From: Chlorobiales bacterium Clorobi_01
GTDB taxonomy: Bacteria; Bacteroidota; Chlorobiia; Chlorobiales; Chlorobiaceae
Direction: 5' to 3'
DNA length: 64,000 nucleotides
NCBI GenBank assembly: GCA_001602925.1
Contig: LUZT01000006.1
Coordinates: 250,569-314,568 of the forward strand
A program made the position numbers and the translations under genes. The notes beneath the pieces are model-generated. The model was not told the DNA's origin, ran no database searches, and was given only the letters and a program-made list of their open reading frames with translations. Positions 19,964 through 30,475 of this stretch are shown here, in pieces (position 1 is the stretch's first letter; the number at the start of each line of letters is the position of its first letter).

Positions 19964-21058
19964 TCACTCTACCGTCGAAATATCCGCCGGATTCACCTTG
20001 GTAATAATTCCCCCGCCGAGCACTTCGTCGCCGTCATAGAAGACCACCGCCTGCCCGCAGGCTACGCCTTGCTTTGGTTCGCGGAAGGTCACTCGCGCGC
20101 GGTTTTCTTCGAGTGGCTCGACTGAGCAGAGGCTCTGCCGGTCGCGGTAGCGGATTCGCGCTTCGGCTTCGAGAGACTTATCCGGCGTGGCGATGCCGAT
20201 CCAGTTCATGCCGGAGGCGATGAGGCTGTGGCATTCTAGATCAGCTTTGCTGCCAACATGAATGCGATTATGCGCGGCATCGATTTTCGTCACGTAGACA
20301 GGCTCGCCGGTTGCGATGCCGATGCCGCGCCGCTGGCCGATGGTGTAGAACGGGTAGCCGCGGTGGTGGCCGATCACCTTGCCCGCCTGATCGACAATTT
20401 CTCCGCCCGCAACTCTCGCTTCGAGGCCGGGAATCGCGTTCGCCAGATACGCGCAATAATCGTCGTGCGGCACGAAGCAGATCTCCTGGCTCTCCTTCTT
20501 TTCCGCCGCATGCACGTCGAACGACCGGGCCAGCTCCCGCACTTCGGGCTTGGTGTAGTCGCCGAGCGGAAACAGCGTTTGCGCAAGCTCAGTCTGTGTC
20601 AGCATCCAGAGGAAATAGCTCTGATCCTTCTCGGGATCGACTCCTTTGCGAAGCCGCGTCACGCCGTCGCACAGCTCAGTGCGGGCATAGTGGCCGGTCG
20701 CCACGAGATCGGCACCGAGCATACGCATCGCCTCGAACAGCCCGAACCACTTGACGGTTTTGTTGCACACCATGCAAGGATTTGGGGTCCGTCCGGCGAG
20801 ATAGTCGTCATGAAAGTAACCGATCACATCCCGGGTGAACTTCGCGCTCAGGTTCAGCGTGAAGAGCGGAAAATCAAATTCCTCGTGGTCGCTGATTCGC
20901 ATTGTCGATGGCGTCAGCACCGGAGCATCGTCCGGAGTATCGAGTACCCGGATGTTCAGCCCCGTTACGCGGAATCCCTGCCGGACGAGCAGGCAAGCCG
21001 CCGTCGAGGAATCGACGCCTCCCGAGAGGCCGATGATGACATGTCGCTTTGAGTTCAT
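19964..21058 (-). CDS. mnmA: tRNA-uridine 2-sulfurtransferase
   Basis: The 364-residue enzyme has the PP-loop GLSGGVDSSTAACLL near the N-terminus, the first catalytic Cys in NPCMVCNK and the second in QEICFVPHDDY. A C-terminal beta-barrel ends in GGGIITKVNPADIS. It thiolates U34 of tRNAs for Lys, Glu and Gln. The length is normal. A diverged copy of the last 27 codons lies 6 kb away at 14003-14080, on the other side of sucAB-lpd. Confidence 0.95.
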   Translation of the reverse strand: MNSKRHVIIGLSGGVDSSTAACLLVRQGFRVTGLNIRVLDTPDDAPVLTPSTMRISDHEEFDFPLFTLNLSAKFTRDVIGYFHDDYLAGRTPNPCMVCNKTVKWFGLFEAMRMLGADLVATGHYARTELCDGVTRLRKGVDPEKDQSYFLWMLTQTELAQTLFPLGDYTKPEVRELARSFDVHAAEKKESQEICFVPHDDYCAYLANAIPGLEARVAGGEIVDQAGKVIGHHRGYPFYTIGQRRGIGIATGEPVYVTKIDAAHNRIHVGSKADLECHSLIASGMNWIGIATPDKSLEAEARIRYRDRQSLCSVEPLEENRARVTFREPKQGVACGQAVVFYDGDEVLGGGIITKVNPADISTVE

Positions 21059-21220
21059 GGGGTATGGGCTGTTATTTCGGGGAAACTTACAGTTTTTTTG
21101 ATTGTCTGGCTGATTTTATAGCCCTAAAATAGGGCATCTCTTAAAAGCCATTCAGCATCTAAGTTGTTTCGCTGAAAACGAAACAGGAGATATTTCAAAT
21201 TATTTTTTTTGCCCTGCCTT

Positions 21221-21236
21221 ATTTTTCCGGAAAAAT
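21221..21236. promoter_or_regulatory. 16-bp perfect palindrome upstream of the GNAT gene
   Basis: ATTTTTCCGGAAAAAT is self-complementary over all 16 bases and ends 27 bp before the ATG at 21264. That position suits an operator overlapping the promoter or leader. The cognate regulator is unknown. Confidence 0.4.
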
Positions 21237-21263
21237 TTGCTGCGGTATTTGTGGTCAATCTGA

Positions 21264-21767
21264 ATGAGTATCAACGTGACACCGATCATTACGCCCATGT
21301 CTTTTGATGACGGGCAGGCTGTTATCGATATTTTCAACTACTACGTGGAGCACTCGTTTGCCGCTTATCCGGAAACGGTGGTGCCCTATGAGTTTTATGA
21401 GACTTTTCTGAAGATGTCTCAGGGATTTCCCAATGGGGTGCTGAGGAGGCAATCCGGTGAAGTTGCCGGTTTTGGAATGCTTCGGCCATACAGTCCGATG
21501 GCGACCTTTTCGGGTACGGCGGAAGCTACCTATTTCATCAAGCACGAACACACCGGCCAGGGACTTGGTACTTTGCTTCTTGGTTATCTGACTGATGGCG
21601 GAAAAAAGATGGGTCTCAAGAGTATTCTTGCCAGCGTCTCTTCACTGAATGATGCCAGCATGAAATTCCACTTGCGACACGGTTTTGTGGAATGCGGCAG
21701 GCTCAGAAACATTGGCCGGAAGCATGGTCAGGTTTTCGACGTCGTGTACTATCAAAAAATGCTGTAG
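21264..21767 (+). CDS. GNAT-family N-acetyltransferase (phosphinothricin-acetyltransferase-like)
   Basis: The 167-residue protein has the acetyl-CoA loop HTGQGLGTLLLGYL and the C-terminal pattern NDASMKFHLRHGFVECGRLRN, as in the Pat/YncA-like branch of GNAT enzymes. The substrate is unknown. It stands alone between two minus-strand genes and has a 16-bp palindrome just upstream that may control it. Confidence 0.82.
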   Translation: MSINVTPIITPMSFDDGQAVIDIFNYYVEHSFAAYPETVVPYEFYETFLKMSQGFPNGVLRRQSGEVAGFGMLRPYSPMATFSGTAEATYFIKHEHTGQGLGTLLLGYLTDGGKKMGLKSILASVSSLNDASMKFHLRHGFVECGRLRNIGRKHGQVFDVVYYQKML

Positions 21768-21839
21768 CACAGTCAGGAAGCATTCATTTCCATACAGCAA
21801 TCATTACCCGCCAATGCCGCCACCCTCTGCGCTTGACGT

Positions 21840-23222
21840 TTACAGCAGTACGCCCTTGAGTAGCAGGGAAGCGACGCTGAAGTAGATGACGATTCCGGTG
21901 ACGTCAACGAGCGTGGCCACGAATGGCGCTGACGAGGTGGCCGGGTCGAGACCGAGGCGTTTGAGCAGCATCGGCAGCATGGAGCCGGCGAGTGTGCCCC
22001 AGAGCACGATGCCGATCAGGGAAAAGCCAACCGTAATGCCGATCAGCAGCCATACGGTAGTGTAATGGCCGAGGAGCATTGCCCAGAGCACCACCCTGAC
22101 AACGCCGATGACGCCGAGAATGCCGCCCAGCATCAATCCCGACAGGATTTCACGCCGCATGACTTTCCACCAGTCGTGTATACTGATCTCGCCGAGCGAG
22201 AGCGAGCGGATGATAAGCGTAGCGGCCTGCGAGCCGGAGTTGCCGCCGCTTGAAATGATCAGCGGGATGAAGGTTGCCAGTACGATTGCTTTGGCCAGCT
22301 CTCCCTCGAAATAGGTCATGGCCGATGCGGTGAGCATTTCGCCGAGGAAAAGCACCACCAGCCAGACGGCGCGTTTGCGTACCAGCTCGGGCAGCGGCAC
22401 GTCGATATACGGCTCTTCGAGGGCTTCGATACCGCCGAATTTCTGGATGTCTTCGGTCTCCTCCTCTTCGGCGACGTCGAGCATGTCGTCAACCGTGACG
22501 ATACCGATCAGGTAGCCGTTCGAATCGACAACCGGCAGCGCGACCCGGTCGTAGCGCTTGAAGGTTTCGAGCGCGTCTTTCTGATCCTGTGTGGCCGTGA
22601 GGGTGATGATCTTGTCCTCGTCGATGATCTCCTCGACCTTTTTGTCAAGCGCCGAAAGCAAGAGGTCGCGGGCGAGCATTTCGCCGACGAGCTTGCCGTG
22701 ATCATCCACTGCGTAGATGACGTTCAGCGTTTCGCTTTCGTGGCCGTAGGTGCGGATGTATTCGAGCACCTTGCCGATTTCCCAGTCCTTTTTGACGCTC
22801 AGGAAGTCCGGCGACATGAGGCGCCCGACGCTGTCCTCGGCGTAGGCGAGCAGCGTCTTGGCGATCTTGAACTCTTTGAATGAAAGCAGCTTGATCAGCT
22901 CCTGCGCCACCGGGCCGGGCAGCTCTTCGAGCAGCGCCGTGCGGTCGTCAGCCGACATGCTGTTGAGGATGTGGGTGACATCCTTTTGCGTCAGGGCGTT
23001 GAGCAGGTTCTGCTGGGCGTCGAAGTCGAGGTACTCGAAGGTTTCGGTAGCCACGTCTTTGGTGAGCAGCCGGAAGAGAATTGCCTGCTCGTTTTCGGGC
23101 AGGTCGGAAATCAGTTCGGCCAGGTCAACCGGGAGCCAGTCGTCGAAGAGGCGTTGCAGGGCGCTGAAGTTTCTCTGTTCGATCAGCTCGCGAATTTCGG
23201 GAAGGATAGGAGTGCCGATCAT
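21840..23222 (-). CDS. mgtE: Magnesium transporter
   Basis: The 460-residue protein has the MgtE order: an N-terminal superhelical domain (about 1-130, [19 protein letters not shown]), two CBS domains (about 135-255, including [20 protein letters not shown]) and a five-span membrane domain (about 280-460) with [18 protein letters not shown]. The cytoplasmic domains sense Mg2+ and gate the channel. Length matches the family. It is likely a single-gene unit. Confidence 0.95.
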   Translation of the reverse strand: MIGTPILPEIRELIEQRNFSALQRLFDDWLPVDLAELISDLPENEQAILFRLLTKDVATETFEYLDFDAQQNLLNALTQKDVTHILNSMSADDRTALLEELPGPVAQELIKLLSFKEFKIAKTLLAYAEDSVGRLMSPDFLSVKKDWEIGKVLEYIRTYGHESETLNVIYAVDDHGKLVGEMLARDLLLSALDKKVEEIIDEDKIITLTATQDQKDALETFKRYDRVALPVVDSNGYLIGIVTVDDMLDVAEEEETEDIQKFGGIEALEEPYIDVPLPELVRKRAVWLVVLFLGEMLTASAMTYFEGELAKAIVLATFIPLIISSGGNSGSQAATLIIRSLSLGEISIHDWWKVMRREILSGLMLGGILGVIGVVRVVLWAMLLGHYTTVWLLIGITVGFSLIGIVLWGTLAGSMLPMLLKRLGLDPATSSAPFVATLVDVTGIVIYFSVASLLLKGVLL

Positions 23223-23288
23223 GGCTGGCTTGAGGTTGACTTGATGGATGTTCCCTCGTGTAACCGTATGAGCCTAAAAAAGGAAAAT

Positions 23289-23918
23289 TTAACTACTTTC
23301 CAACCCTTTTTTCCTCTTTTTTGGCGGCGCGTCGGATTGTGTTTTCGAAATATGCGGCGAACCGGCTATGAACTTTCTCCACAGGAGATCAGTACTGCGC
23401 GAAATGCCGATGCGCGGGCTTGTGCCGATCAGCTCCGGCGGTATGTCCGGAGCCTCTTCGAGCCAGCAGATGTCGCCGAGCAGGCTCTCGCCATAATGCA
23501 CCGGGCCGAGGCCGAGCGCCTGGGTGAGCTTGCCGGGGCCGCTCATCAGGGCTTGCTTGTCCGTCGTCTTTCGCCGTTCCTTCATCCATTCGATGCCTTC
23601 GATTGGTTCCATAGCCCGGAGCAGGACTGCGCCAGCTATGCCCTCCTGTTCCGAGACGATGTTCGCCAGATAGTGGCAGCCGTAGGAGAAGTAGATGTAC
23701 AGGTGGCCGGGTGGGCCGAACATCACGTGATTGCGCTCTGTCATGCCGCGCCATGCGTGGCAGGCCTCGTCGCCATCGCCGAGGTAGGCTTCGGTTTCGA
23801 CGATCCGCCCTTTGGTCACCCGGCCCGATGCTTCGTGGTGGACGAAAATCTTGCCGAGCAGCCGCTCGGCAAGCAAGATTGTTGGCATCTGGTAAAAATC
23901 GGCGTCAAGCCTTTTCAT
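23289..23918 (-). CDS. 3-methyladenine DNA glycosylase, AAG/MPG family
   Basis: The 209-residue protein contains GRIVETEAYLGDGDEACHA (with the catalytic Glu), FGPPGHLYIYFSYGCHY and SGPGKLTQALG, all typical of the AAG/MPG family. It removes alkylated purines from DNA to start base-excision repair. It is divergent from parA with a 110-bp gap and about 66 bp from mgtE. Confidence 0.93.
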   Translation of the reverse strand: MKRLDADFYQMPTILLAERLLGKIFVHHEASGRVTKGRIVETEAYLGDGDEACHAWRGMTERNHVMFGPPGHLYIYFSYGCHYLANIVSEQEGIAGAVLLRAMEPIEGIEWMKERRKTTDKQALMSGPGKLTQALGLGPVHYGESLLGDICWLEEAPDIPPELIGTSPRIGISRSTDLLWRKFIAGSPHISKTQSDAPPKKRKKGLESS

Positions 23919-24028
23919 GGGTCGATATTCCTGTTTGCAAAAGTTTATGCAAGTATTATACTAATACAACGTGTCGCTGAAGAAGATTAACCGCTTGAAT
24001 ATTTTTCATTTCGCTGGCTACGGGGTAC

Positions 24029-24826
24029 ATGGGCAGAGTAATTGCGATTGCAAACCAGAAAGGCGGGGTCGGTAAAACAACCACCTCGGTGAATATTGCG
24101 GCTTCCATTGCGATATCCGAATTCAAAACGCTCCTGATCGACATCGATCCCCAGGCCAACGCCACTTCGGGTTTTGGTCTCGAAACCGGGGATGAGATCG
24201 AAAACACCTTCTACAATGTGATGGTGAACGGCGGGGAGATTCGCGATGCGATCAAGCCTTCCGGTCTCGAATACCTCGACGTTCTGCCCTCGAATGTCAA
24301 CCTTGTTGGCATGGAGGTGGAGCTGGTCAATATGCGTGAGCGGGAGTACGTTATGCAGAAGGCCTTGAAGCAGGTGCGCGACCAGTACGATTACATCATT
24401 ATCGACTGTCCGCCCTCGCTCGGTCTCATCACGCTCAACTCGCTCACCGCCGCCGATTCGGTGCTCATTCCGGTGCAGGCCGAGTATTACGCGCTTGAAG
24501 GTTTGGGCAAGCTGCTGAACACCATTAGCATCGTGCGGAAGCATCTGAATCCGAAGCTCGAAATCGAGGGGGTTCTGGTGACCATGTTCGATGCCCGGCT
24601 CAGGCTTGCGACACAGGTCGCCGAAGAGGTCAAGAAGTTTTTCAAGGAGAAGGTCTACAAGACCTACATTCGCAGGAATGTCAGGCTTTCGGAGGCTCCG
24701 AGTCATGGTATGCCGGCGCTTCTGTACGACGCCCAGAGTATTGGCTCTAAAGACTACCTCGATCTTGCGCAGGAGATCTTCGAGCGCGACGGCAACATCA
24801 GGAAATTCAAAGTTCGGCAGCAGTAG
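24029..24826 (+). CDS. parA: Chromosome-partitioning ATPase ParA (Soj)
   Basis: The 265-residue protein has the deviant Walker A motif [19 protein letters not shown], followed by [14 protein letters not shown] and [17 protein letters not shown]. It is a chromosomal (small) ParA without an N-terminal DNA-binding domain. With ParB it segregates the replication origin region. parB starts 22 bp downstream. I did not see a parS consensus in the window. Confidence 0.96.
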   Translation: MGRVIAIANQKGGVGKTTTSVNIAASIAISEFKTLLIDIDPQANATSGFGLETGDEIENTFYNVMVNGGEIRDAIKPSGLEYLDVLPSNVNLVGMEVELVNMREREYVMQKALKQVRDQYDYIIIDCPPSLGLITLNSLTAADSVLIPVQAEYYALEGLGKLLNTISIVRKHLNPKLEIEGVLVTMFDARLRLATQVAEEVKKFFKEKVYKTYIRRNVRLSEAPSHGMPALLYDAQSIGSKDYLDLAQEIFERDGNIRKFKVRQQ

Positions 24827-24848
24827 GTGGCCGGTTAATTGTGAGGAT

Positions 24849-25733
24849 ATGTCTAAAAAAGCACTGGGCAGGGGTCTGAAAGCACTGATCTCCGAAGAGG
24901 GCTTTGCAGCCGCCGAAAAAGCCGAAGAGACTGAAAAGATGCAGGATGGCGCCATCGGCAGCCTGCCAGTTGAAAAAATCAAGGTCAATCCTTTCCAGCC
25001 TCGCCAGACTTTCGAGGAGACGGCGCTCAACGAGTTGCGCAATTCGATCATCGAAAACGGCGTGATCCAGCCGGTAACGGTCTGCCGCGATGGAGAGGGG
25101 TACCTGCTCATCAGCGGTGAACGCCGGCTGCGCGCGGTCAAGTCCGCCGGATTCAAGTTCATTCCCGCCTACGTCATCGAAGCGCACGAGGACGCCAGCA
25201 AGCTCGAACTCGCCCTCATCGAGAACATCCAGCGGGAAGACCTCAACGCCATCGAGGTCGCGCTTGCGCTCCGAAGTCTGGTGACCAAATGCAACCTCAC
25301 GCAGGACGAAGTCGCCCAGAAGGTTGGCAAGAACCGCTCCACGGTCGCCAATTTCCTGCGTCTCCTGAAGCTTCCGCGCCAGATTCAGGACAGCATTCGC
25401 ACTCGCGAAATCTCCTCCGGCCACGCCCGTGCGCTCATCAATCTGCCGAGCGAGCACCTTCAGCTCAAGGTTTGGCGTCAGATCATGGCACGGCAGCTTT
25501 CGGTGCGCCAGACCGAAGCGCTGGTCAACAACATGTTCAAGGACAAACCGAAAACGGCGAGTCCGGCTCCAGCACCTCGGGCCGTGCAGATCGACCAGAT
25601 CGAGGGCCGCCTCAGGGAGCGGCTCGCCACCAAGGTCAGCCTTGTCGAAAAGAAGGGGGGACAGGGCGAGATTCACATCAAATATTTTTCAGGCGAAGAT
25701 CTCGACCGGATACTCGAACTGATCGGTCAGTGA
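24849..25733 (+). CDS. parB: Chromosome-partitioning protein ParB (Spo0J)
   Basis: I start at ATG 24849 ([17 protein letters not shown]), which is the standard ParB N-terminus; a longer frame overlapping parA is open but is not real. The 294-residue protein has the N-terminal CTPase motif [12 protein letters not shown], the [14 protein letters not shown] region and a helix-turn-helix ([20 protein letters not shown]). The C-terminal dimerisation domain follows. It binds parS and works with the adjacent parA product. Confidence 0.95.
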   Translation: MSKKALGRGLKALISEEGFAAAEKAEETEKMQDGAIGSLPVEKIKVNPFQPRQTFEETALNELRNSIIENGVIQPVTVCRDGEGYLLISGERRLRAVKSAGFKFIPAYVIEAHEDASKLELALIENIQREDLNAIEVALALRSLVTKCNLTQDEVAQKVGKNRSTVANFLRLLKLPRQIQDSIRTREISSGHARALINLPSEHLQLKVWRQIMARQLSVRQTEALVNNMFKDKPKTASPAPAPRAVQIDQIEGRLRERLATKVSLVEKKGGQGEIHIKYFSGEDLDRILELIGQ

Positions 25734-25776
25734 GTGCCTGGAGCAATTACCAGAAGTACAAGAACAAGCTGAGATT

Positions 25777-26526
25777 ATGAATATCACACTGGTCGGCAAT
25801 GGCCGCATGGGCCGTCAGATAGCCGACGTCGTCGCCGCCTCGGGTGCACATGTCGTCAACCGTGTGCTCGATGTCAACGACACCATCGATGCCGCTGCGT
25901 TCAGCGGGTCGGACGTTATTATCGATTTTACCGTCAGGAGCGCATTTCTCGCCAACTATCCGGCGCTGATTGCCTCCGGCGTGCCGGTCGTGGTGGGCAC
26001 CACTGGCTGGGACGACTTGATGCCGCAGGTTCGCGAAGAGGTCGTAAAGGCTGGGAGCACGATGTTCTATTCGGCGAACTACTCGCTTGGCGTCAACATC
26101 TTTTTCCGGACGCTGCGCGAGGCCGCGCGCCTGATTGCGCCGTTTGAGCAGTTCGATATCGCGCTTTCGGAGCAGCACCATACCGGCAAGGCGGACTTCC
26201 CGAGCGGCACGGCGATCAAGGCTGCCGAGGAGATTCTGAATTCCAATCCCCGCAAGCGAACTATCGTTCGCGAGCTTCAGGACGGCAGGAAATTGCAGAG
26301 CGATGAATTGCAGGTCGCCTCGATTCGTCTGGGCTCGGTGTTCGGCGTGCATTCCGCGATTATCGATTCGGAATCGGACACCATCGAACTGACCCACACG
26401 GCAAAAAATCGCACCGGCTTCGCCTCGGGCGCCGTTCGCGCCGCCGAGTGGCTTGTCCAGCGTCACGCTGTGTCGCCCGGTTTCTATACGATGGACGATT
26501 TTCTGAACGATCTTTTTTCTGCCTGA
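25777..26526 (+). CDS. dapB: 4-hydroxy-tetrahydrodipicolinate reductase
   Basis: The 249-residue enzyme starts with the nucleotide-binding motif [15 protein letters not shown] and contains [10 protein letters not shown], the catalytic region [15 protein letters not shown] and GSVFGVHS. It reduces hydroxytetrahydrodipicolinate in lysine and meso-diaminopimelate synthesis, which supplies the peptidoglycan used by the L,D-transpeptidases in this window. It follows parB by 43 bp. Confidence 0.95.
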   Translation: MNITLVGNGRMGRQIADVVAASGAHVVNRVLDVNDTIDAAAFSGSDVIIDFTVRSAFLANYPALIASGVPVVVGTTGWDDLMPQVREEVVKAGSTMFYSANYSLGVNIFFRTLREAARLIAPFEQFDIALSEQHHTGKADFPSGTAIKAAEEILNSNPRKRTIVRELQDGRKLQSDELQVASIRLGSVFGVHSAIIDSESDTIELTHTAKNRTGFASGAVRAAEWLVQRHAVSPGFYTMDDFLNDLFSA

Positions 26527-26527
26527 G

Positions 26528-27043
26528 ATGGTCGTCGAAACTGTGCCGGGTCGTCCATCGAAAGTATCGGCGCTGCTCGGCGGCGCGGTGCTGCTCGTGC
26601 TGACGACGACGCTGCCCTATCTGACCCTGATCAACGCATTTCTGTTTGCCGGTATCATAATTGCCGGCGCGGTGGCGGCGTGGTACTACATCATGCGTAA
26701 CCAGATCCGGCTAGAGCCTGGCGAGGCCTTCGTACTTGGCGCGATGAGCGGGTTTATCGGCGGCGCGCTGTCGGTGCTTGTCGCATACCTGCTGGAGAGG
26801 TGGTTCGGTTACATTCCCGGTCTCGAAAGTCTCCGGCTTCTGGTTGCATGGGCGACCAGCCTGGCTCCTGAAGACGCCGAAACGTTCCAGCAAATGCTGG
26901 CGATGGTGACCGCGCCGAAAGATATTGCTCTCTCCGATCTGCTCGTGAGCATGATCCTGACCGGAATGTTTTACGCTCCCTTCTCCGGTCTTGGCGGTCG
27001 TGTGACGGTGTTTTTCCTGAAGCGGCAGGCAAGAAAGAGGTGA
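26528..27043 (+). CDS. Four-span membrane protein of unknown function
   Basis: The ATG at 26528 lies one base after the dapB stop, so the two are surely cotranscribed. The 171-residue product has about four hydrophobic spans (for example ALLGGAVLLVLTTTLPYLTL and VLGAMSGFIGGALSVLVAYL) with a soluble segment near residues 97-125 and a basic tail KRQARKR. The fold resembles small DUF4199-like membrane proteins, but I cannot assign it. Confidence 0.66.
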   Translation: MVVETVPGRPSKVSALLGGAVLLVLTTTLPYLTLINAFLFAGIIIAGAVAAWYYIMRNQIRLEPGEAFVLGAMSGFIGGALSVLVAYLLERWFGYIPGLESLRLLVAWATSLAPEDAETFQQMLAMVTAPKDIALSDLLVSMILTGMFYAPFSGLGGRVTVFFLKRQARKR

Positions 27044-27064
27044 CGGGTGACATGTGATGTGCAG

Positions 27065-27088
27065 GGGCGACCGGTTGGTCGCCCTTTT
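27065..27088 (+). terminator. Intrinsic terminator after the parA-dapB operon
   Basis: GGGCGACC at 27065-27072 pairs with GGTCGCCC at 27077-27084 around a GGTT loop and is followed by TTTT. The last bases overlap the stop codon of the convergent menE. Confidence 0.8.
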
Positions 27089-28463
27089 ACTTTTCAGCCA
27101 GCTTGCGGTACCAGCTTCGGTCGATCTTGGCTGAGCCGGGGATGGTCTGCCACTCCTGAATGCGATGAAACGCCAACGGTGTTTTGAGCTTGCCGAGCGT
27201 GCTTTTCAGGCTGGCGATGATTGTGGCATCGTCAGGCGCGTCGTTCCGGGCTTTGACCCACGCCACAGGTCTCATGCCGTACTCGGCATCGGGCGCTGGA
27301 ACCACCACAGCCTCTTCGATGCCTTCGATTGAGGTCAGCGCTTTTTCGATCTCTTCGGGGTGGATGTTCTCGCCGCCCGAGATGAACATGCTGTCCTTCC
27401 TGCCGAGCACGGTCAGCCACCCGTCTTTCGACAGCTCGCCCATGTCTCCTGTGTGGAACCATCCATTTTTGTCTCGCGCCTCGCGCAATTCTCCATTATC
27501 GAGATAGCCCATGAAAAGGCACTCGCCTTTGACGAGAATTTCGCCGTCCACTGAAATTGCAACCTCACGGTAAGGTAGCACTACGCCGCTGTTGCCTTGC
27601 GTCTCGGTGACCGGCCCTGGCGAGGTGGTGACCTGCGTACTCATTTCGGTGGAGCCGTAGGTGAGGTAGAGCGGTACCCGTTCGCAGATCGCCTCGCGCA
27701 GGAGCGGGGCGCTGACCGCGCTGCCGCCGAGCAATAACGCCCTGAGGCTTCGCAGGCGCTCCGGGCCGCCGTCGGCGCGGAGCATCCGGTAGAGCTGCGT
27801 CGGCACGAGCGAGAGGTGCGTGACGGGGAAGCGTGTGAGAGACTCAGCAAGCGCCGCATCCGGCGACGGCACGGCCAGCGCGCCGCCTCCGAGGAGGCAT
27901 TTGAAAAGCATCGAGTAGCCGCCGACGTGGTAGAGCGGGAGCGAAAGCAGCCAGCAGTCGCCCGGCCCGAAGGGCAGGTTTTGTGCGGAGCCTTTCGCAC
28001 TGAAGTAATGGTTGTTGAGGCTGTGCATGGCGGCCTTCGGCTTGCCGGAGCTGGCCGAGGTGTGGATGATCGAGACGGGCCGTTCCATCTCCGTCGCAGC
28101 GGTGAAGGTCGCACCCGTTCGGACGAGCGCGTCGGCGACAAACGCTTCGAGCTTCGCTTCATCGAGCGTCATCGCCGGATTCAGCCGCGCGAGCACGCCG
28201 TCGATGTGGCTTGCCGGAAAGCGGTGGTTCACCGGCGCGGCGACTGCGCCCATGCGCACGAGCGCCATCAGCGCGAGCACGAGCGCCGGGCTGTTCGGCG
28301 CGACAAGCGCGACGATGTCGCCGCGCCGGATGTCGGTTTCCTCGAACGCGGCGGCGATGCGAGCCGTATCCGTATCGAGACCGTCAAACGACCAGATGTG
28401 TTCTTCGGTGATGATGGCGGGCTGGCTGCCGAAGGTTGGTGCGGCCTGGGCTACAAGGTCCAT
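27087..28463 (-). CDS. menE: O-succinylbenzoate-CoA ligase
   Basis: The 458-residue adenylate-forming enzyme has the AMP-binding motif IIHTSASSGKPKAAMHS, then LTYGSTEMSTQVTT and the C-terminal WFHTGDMGELSKDGWLTVLG and FISGGENIHPEEIE. It activates succinylbenzoate with CoA in menaquinone synthesis. I use ATG 28463, which overlaps the menC end by 13 bp; a longer frame to 28514 is open. It is the last gene of the menH-menB-menC-menE run. Confidence 0.92.
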   Translation of the reverse strand: MDLVAQAAPTFGSQPAIITEEHIWSFDGLDTDTARIAAAFEETDIRRGDIVALVAPNSPALVLALMALVRMGAVAAPVNHRFPASHIDGVLARLNPAMTLDEAKLEAFVADALVRTGATFTAATEMERPVSIIHTSASSGKPKAAMHSLNNHYFSAKGSAQNLPFGPGDCWLLSLPLYHVGGYSMLFKCLLGGGALAVPSPDAALAESLTRFPVTHLSLVPTQLYRMLRADGGPERLRSLRALLLGGSAVSAPLLREAICERVPLYLTYGSTEMSTQVTTSPGPVTETQGNSGVVLPYREVAISVDGEILVKGECLFMGYLDNGELREARDKNGWFHTGDMGELSKDGWLTVLGRKDSMFISGGENIHPEEIEKALTSIEGIEEAVVVPAPDAEYGMRPVAWVKARNDAPDDATIIASLKSTLGKLKTPLAFHRIQEWQTIPGSAKIDRSWYRKLAEK

Positions 28464-29542
28464 GACTTGACGGTTTCGATCATTTCGGGTCTCACGCGCA
28501 AGCTGTCGCGCCATGCGGCCATTGGATCGGCGAAGCCGTCCAGCGCTGAAAAGGGTGTTTCGGTGAGGTCGCGGGCAAGGAAACTCGCCGTGTCGAGACC
28601 TGAGGCTGCCGGAGCTGGCGACGAGACGGCGGCCATCAGCGCGTAGAGACCGAGGCTGATGCTGCTCTCGAATGCCGAGCTGTAAACCGCCTGCAACCCC
28701 ATCCGGTGCGCCTTGGCCGCGAGGTCGAGCGATTTTGCGATGCCGCCAATGCAGTTCGGCTTGAGCACGAGCGCGCCAAGCGGTACCGGTCCGATCCGGT
28801 CGAGCAGCTCCGGGCGCTGCCAGAGCGACTCGTCGAGCGCGGACGGCAGGCCGGTGGCGGCGTGGAATTCGGGGATGAGCGCCGCGTTTTTCAGCGGCTC
28901 CTCAATGTACGAGATGCTTCCGTGCGGCAAGGCTTTGCCGAACCCGACCGCCTCGTCGAGTTCAAGCGACTGGTTCGCGTCGAGGCGCAATTCCGCCTTT
29001 CCGCCGAACGCTTCGTGAAGTGCGCGGATACAGGCGACGGCTCCGTCGAGCTCTCCTTTGCGCACCTTCAGCTTGAAGGCGCGGAATCCCTCGGCGTAGC
29101 GCTTCGTGGCGCGGTCGAGTACTGCCACTGGATCACCGGCCAGCAGCGCGTTGACTGGGATTTTCGATGCTGGCGGGAAGGCATCGAGAAAAGCGGGCAA
29201 CGAGCCTGTTTCGATAGTTTCGAGGTTGACAAACGCTATTTCGATGCCGGTCGCCACCGACGGAGGCAGCGCTGCCTCGTCGAGCAGGCGTTGCCGATCA
29301 TCGGATGTGTTCCGGTCGAGTCGTGAAAGTTCGGGAATGAATGTGGCAAGAGCCTGCAAGGCCTCGTCGAGCGACTCGTCGTGCAGGCCGGTGAGCGGAG
29401 CGACTTCGCCATACGCGGTCGCCCCCTCGTGTTTCAGTCGCAGGAGCAGCCCCTCGCGTTTGGCGAGGAGCACGCCCCTGACCGTGACCGGTGCAACAAA
29501 CGGAAGTTCATACCGGCAGATGTCGGCATGAAGTGGTTTCAC
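28451..29542 (-). CDS. menC: o-Succinylbenzoate synthase
   Basis: The 363-residue enolase-superfamily enzyme has the Lys motif AFKLKVRKG, the metal ligands in [10 protein letters not shown] and SYIEEPLKN, then ALDESLW and VLKPNCIGG. It dehydrates SHCHC to o-succinylbenzoate. The start is GTG 29542, whose GTGA overlaps the menB stop by four bases, so translation is coupled. The overlap with menE continues the tight packing. Confidence 0.93.
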   Translation of the reverse strand: MKPLHADICRYELPFVAPVTVRGVLLAKREGLLLRLKHEGATAYGEVAPLTGLHDESLDEALQALATFIPELSRLDRNTSDDRQRLLDEAALPPSVATGIEIAFVNLETIETGSLPAFLDAFPPASKIPVNALLAGDPVAVLDRATKRYAEGFRAFKLKVRKGELDGAVACIRALHEAFGGKAELRLDANQSLELDEAVGFGKALPHGSISYIEEPLKNAALIPEFHAATGLPSALDESLWQRPELLDRIGPVPLGALVLKPNCIGGIAKSLDLAAKAHRMGLQAVYSSAFESSISLGLYALMAAVSSPAPAASGLDTASFLARDLTETPFSALDGFADPMAAWRDSLRVRPEMIETVKSWTL

Positions 29543-30360
29543 GGGCGTTTCGGGAATTTGCCGAAATCGGGCTTGCGCTTCTCGACGAAGGCGTTGCGCC
29601 CCTCCTGCCCCTCTTCGCTCATGTAGTAGAGCAGCGTGGCGTTGCCTGCAAGCTCCTGCAAACCGGCCTGACCGTCACAGTCGGCGTTGAGCGCAGCCTT
29701 CAGGCAGCGGATGGCGAGCGGCGAGTTGGCGAGAATTTCGCGGCACCACTGCACGGTCTCCTCTTCGAGGCGTTCGAGCGGCACGACGGTGTTGACCAAG
29801 CCCATGTCGAGCGCCTCTTGCGCGTCGTACTGGCGGCAGAGGTACCAGATTTCGCGGGCCTTTTTCTGACCGACCAGACGCGCCATGTAGCTCGCGCCCC
29901 AGCCGCCGTCGAATGAGCCGACGCGTGGGCCGGTCTGGCCAAAGCGGGCGTTTTCCGCCGCGATGGTGAGGTCGCAGAGCATGTGCAGCACGTGGCCTCC
30001 GCCGATGGCGTAGCCCGCCACCATTGCGATGATCGGCTTCGGGCAGGTGCGGATGTCGCGCTGGAAATCGAGCACGTTGAGCTTGTTCACGCCTTTTTCG
30101 TCGGCGTATCCTGCGTTGCCGCGAATCTTCTGGTCACCGCCGGAGCAGAAGGCCAGGTCGCCCGCGCCGGTCAGGATGATGACGCCGATCTGGCTGTCGT
30201 TACGCGCATCCTGCAACGCTTCGATCATCTGATCCACCGTCTGCGGGCGGAACGCATTGCGCCGTTCCGGGCGGTTGATGGTGATCTTGGCGATCCCCTC
30301 GGCCTTGTGGTAGAGAATGTCGGAGTACTCCCCGGCTGTAATCCAGTTGACTGTGCTCAT
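29539..30360 (-). CDS. menB: 1,4-dihydroxy-2-naphthoyl-CoA synthase
   Basis: From ATG 30360 ([19 protein letters not shown]) the protein has 273 residues, the usual MenB size; the frame is open to 30444 but that extension is not MenB-like. It is a crotonase-fold enzyme with [42 protein letters not shown]-like and [18 protein letters not shown] segments. It closes the second ring of the naphthoquinone. Its stop overlaps the menC GTG. Confidence 0.95.
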   Translation of the reverse strand: MSTVNWITAGEYSDILYHKAEGIAKITINRPERRNAFRPQTVDQMIEALQDARNDSQIGVIILTGAGDLAFCSGGDQKIRGNAGYADEKGVNKLNVLDFQRDIRTCPKPIIAMVAGYAIGGGHVLHMLCDLTIAAENARFGQTGPRVGSFDGGWGASYMARLVGQKKAREIWYLCRQYDAQEALDMGLVNTVVPLERLEEETVQWCREILANSPLAIRCLKAALNADCDGQAGLQELAGNATLLYYMSEEGQEGRNAFVEKRKPDFGKFPKRP

Positions 30361-30475
30361 ATTGAAAGTCTCGATGGTAGTTGATGAAAATCGGTGTTGT
30401 TCCGGCTCTACGGGCAAAAGAATTGAAATATAAACAATCCCCATTGATTAGAGAGGCGCGACGGAGGAATGGGAC

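Noticed and set aside
24591-24848. Upstream extension of parB overlapping parA
   Set aside because: The extension is Arg/Ser-rich shadow sequence; the normal ParB N-terminus begins at 24849.
24029-25733. A parS site close to parAB
   Set aside because: I looked for the TGTTTCACGTGAAACA-type consensus and saw no convincing match in the window.
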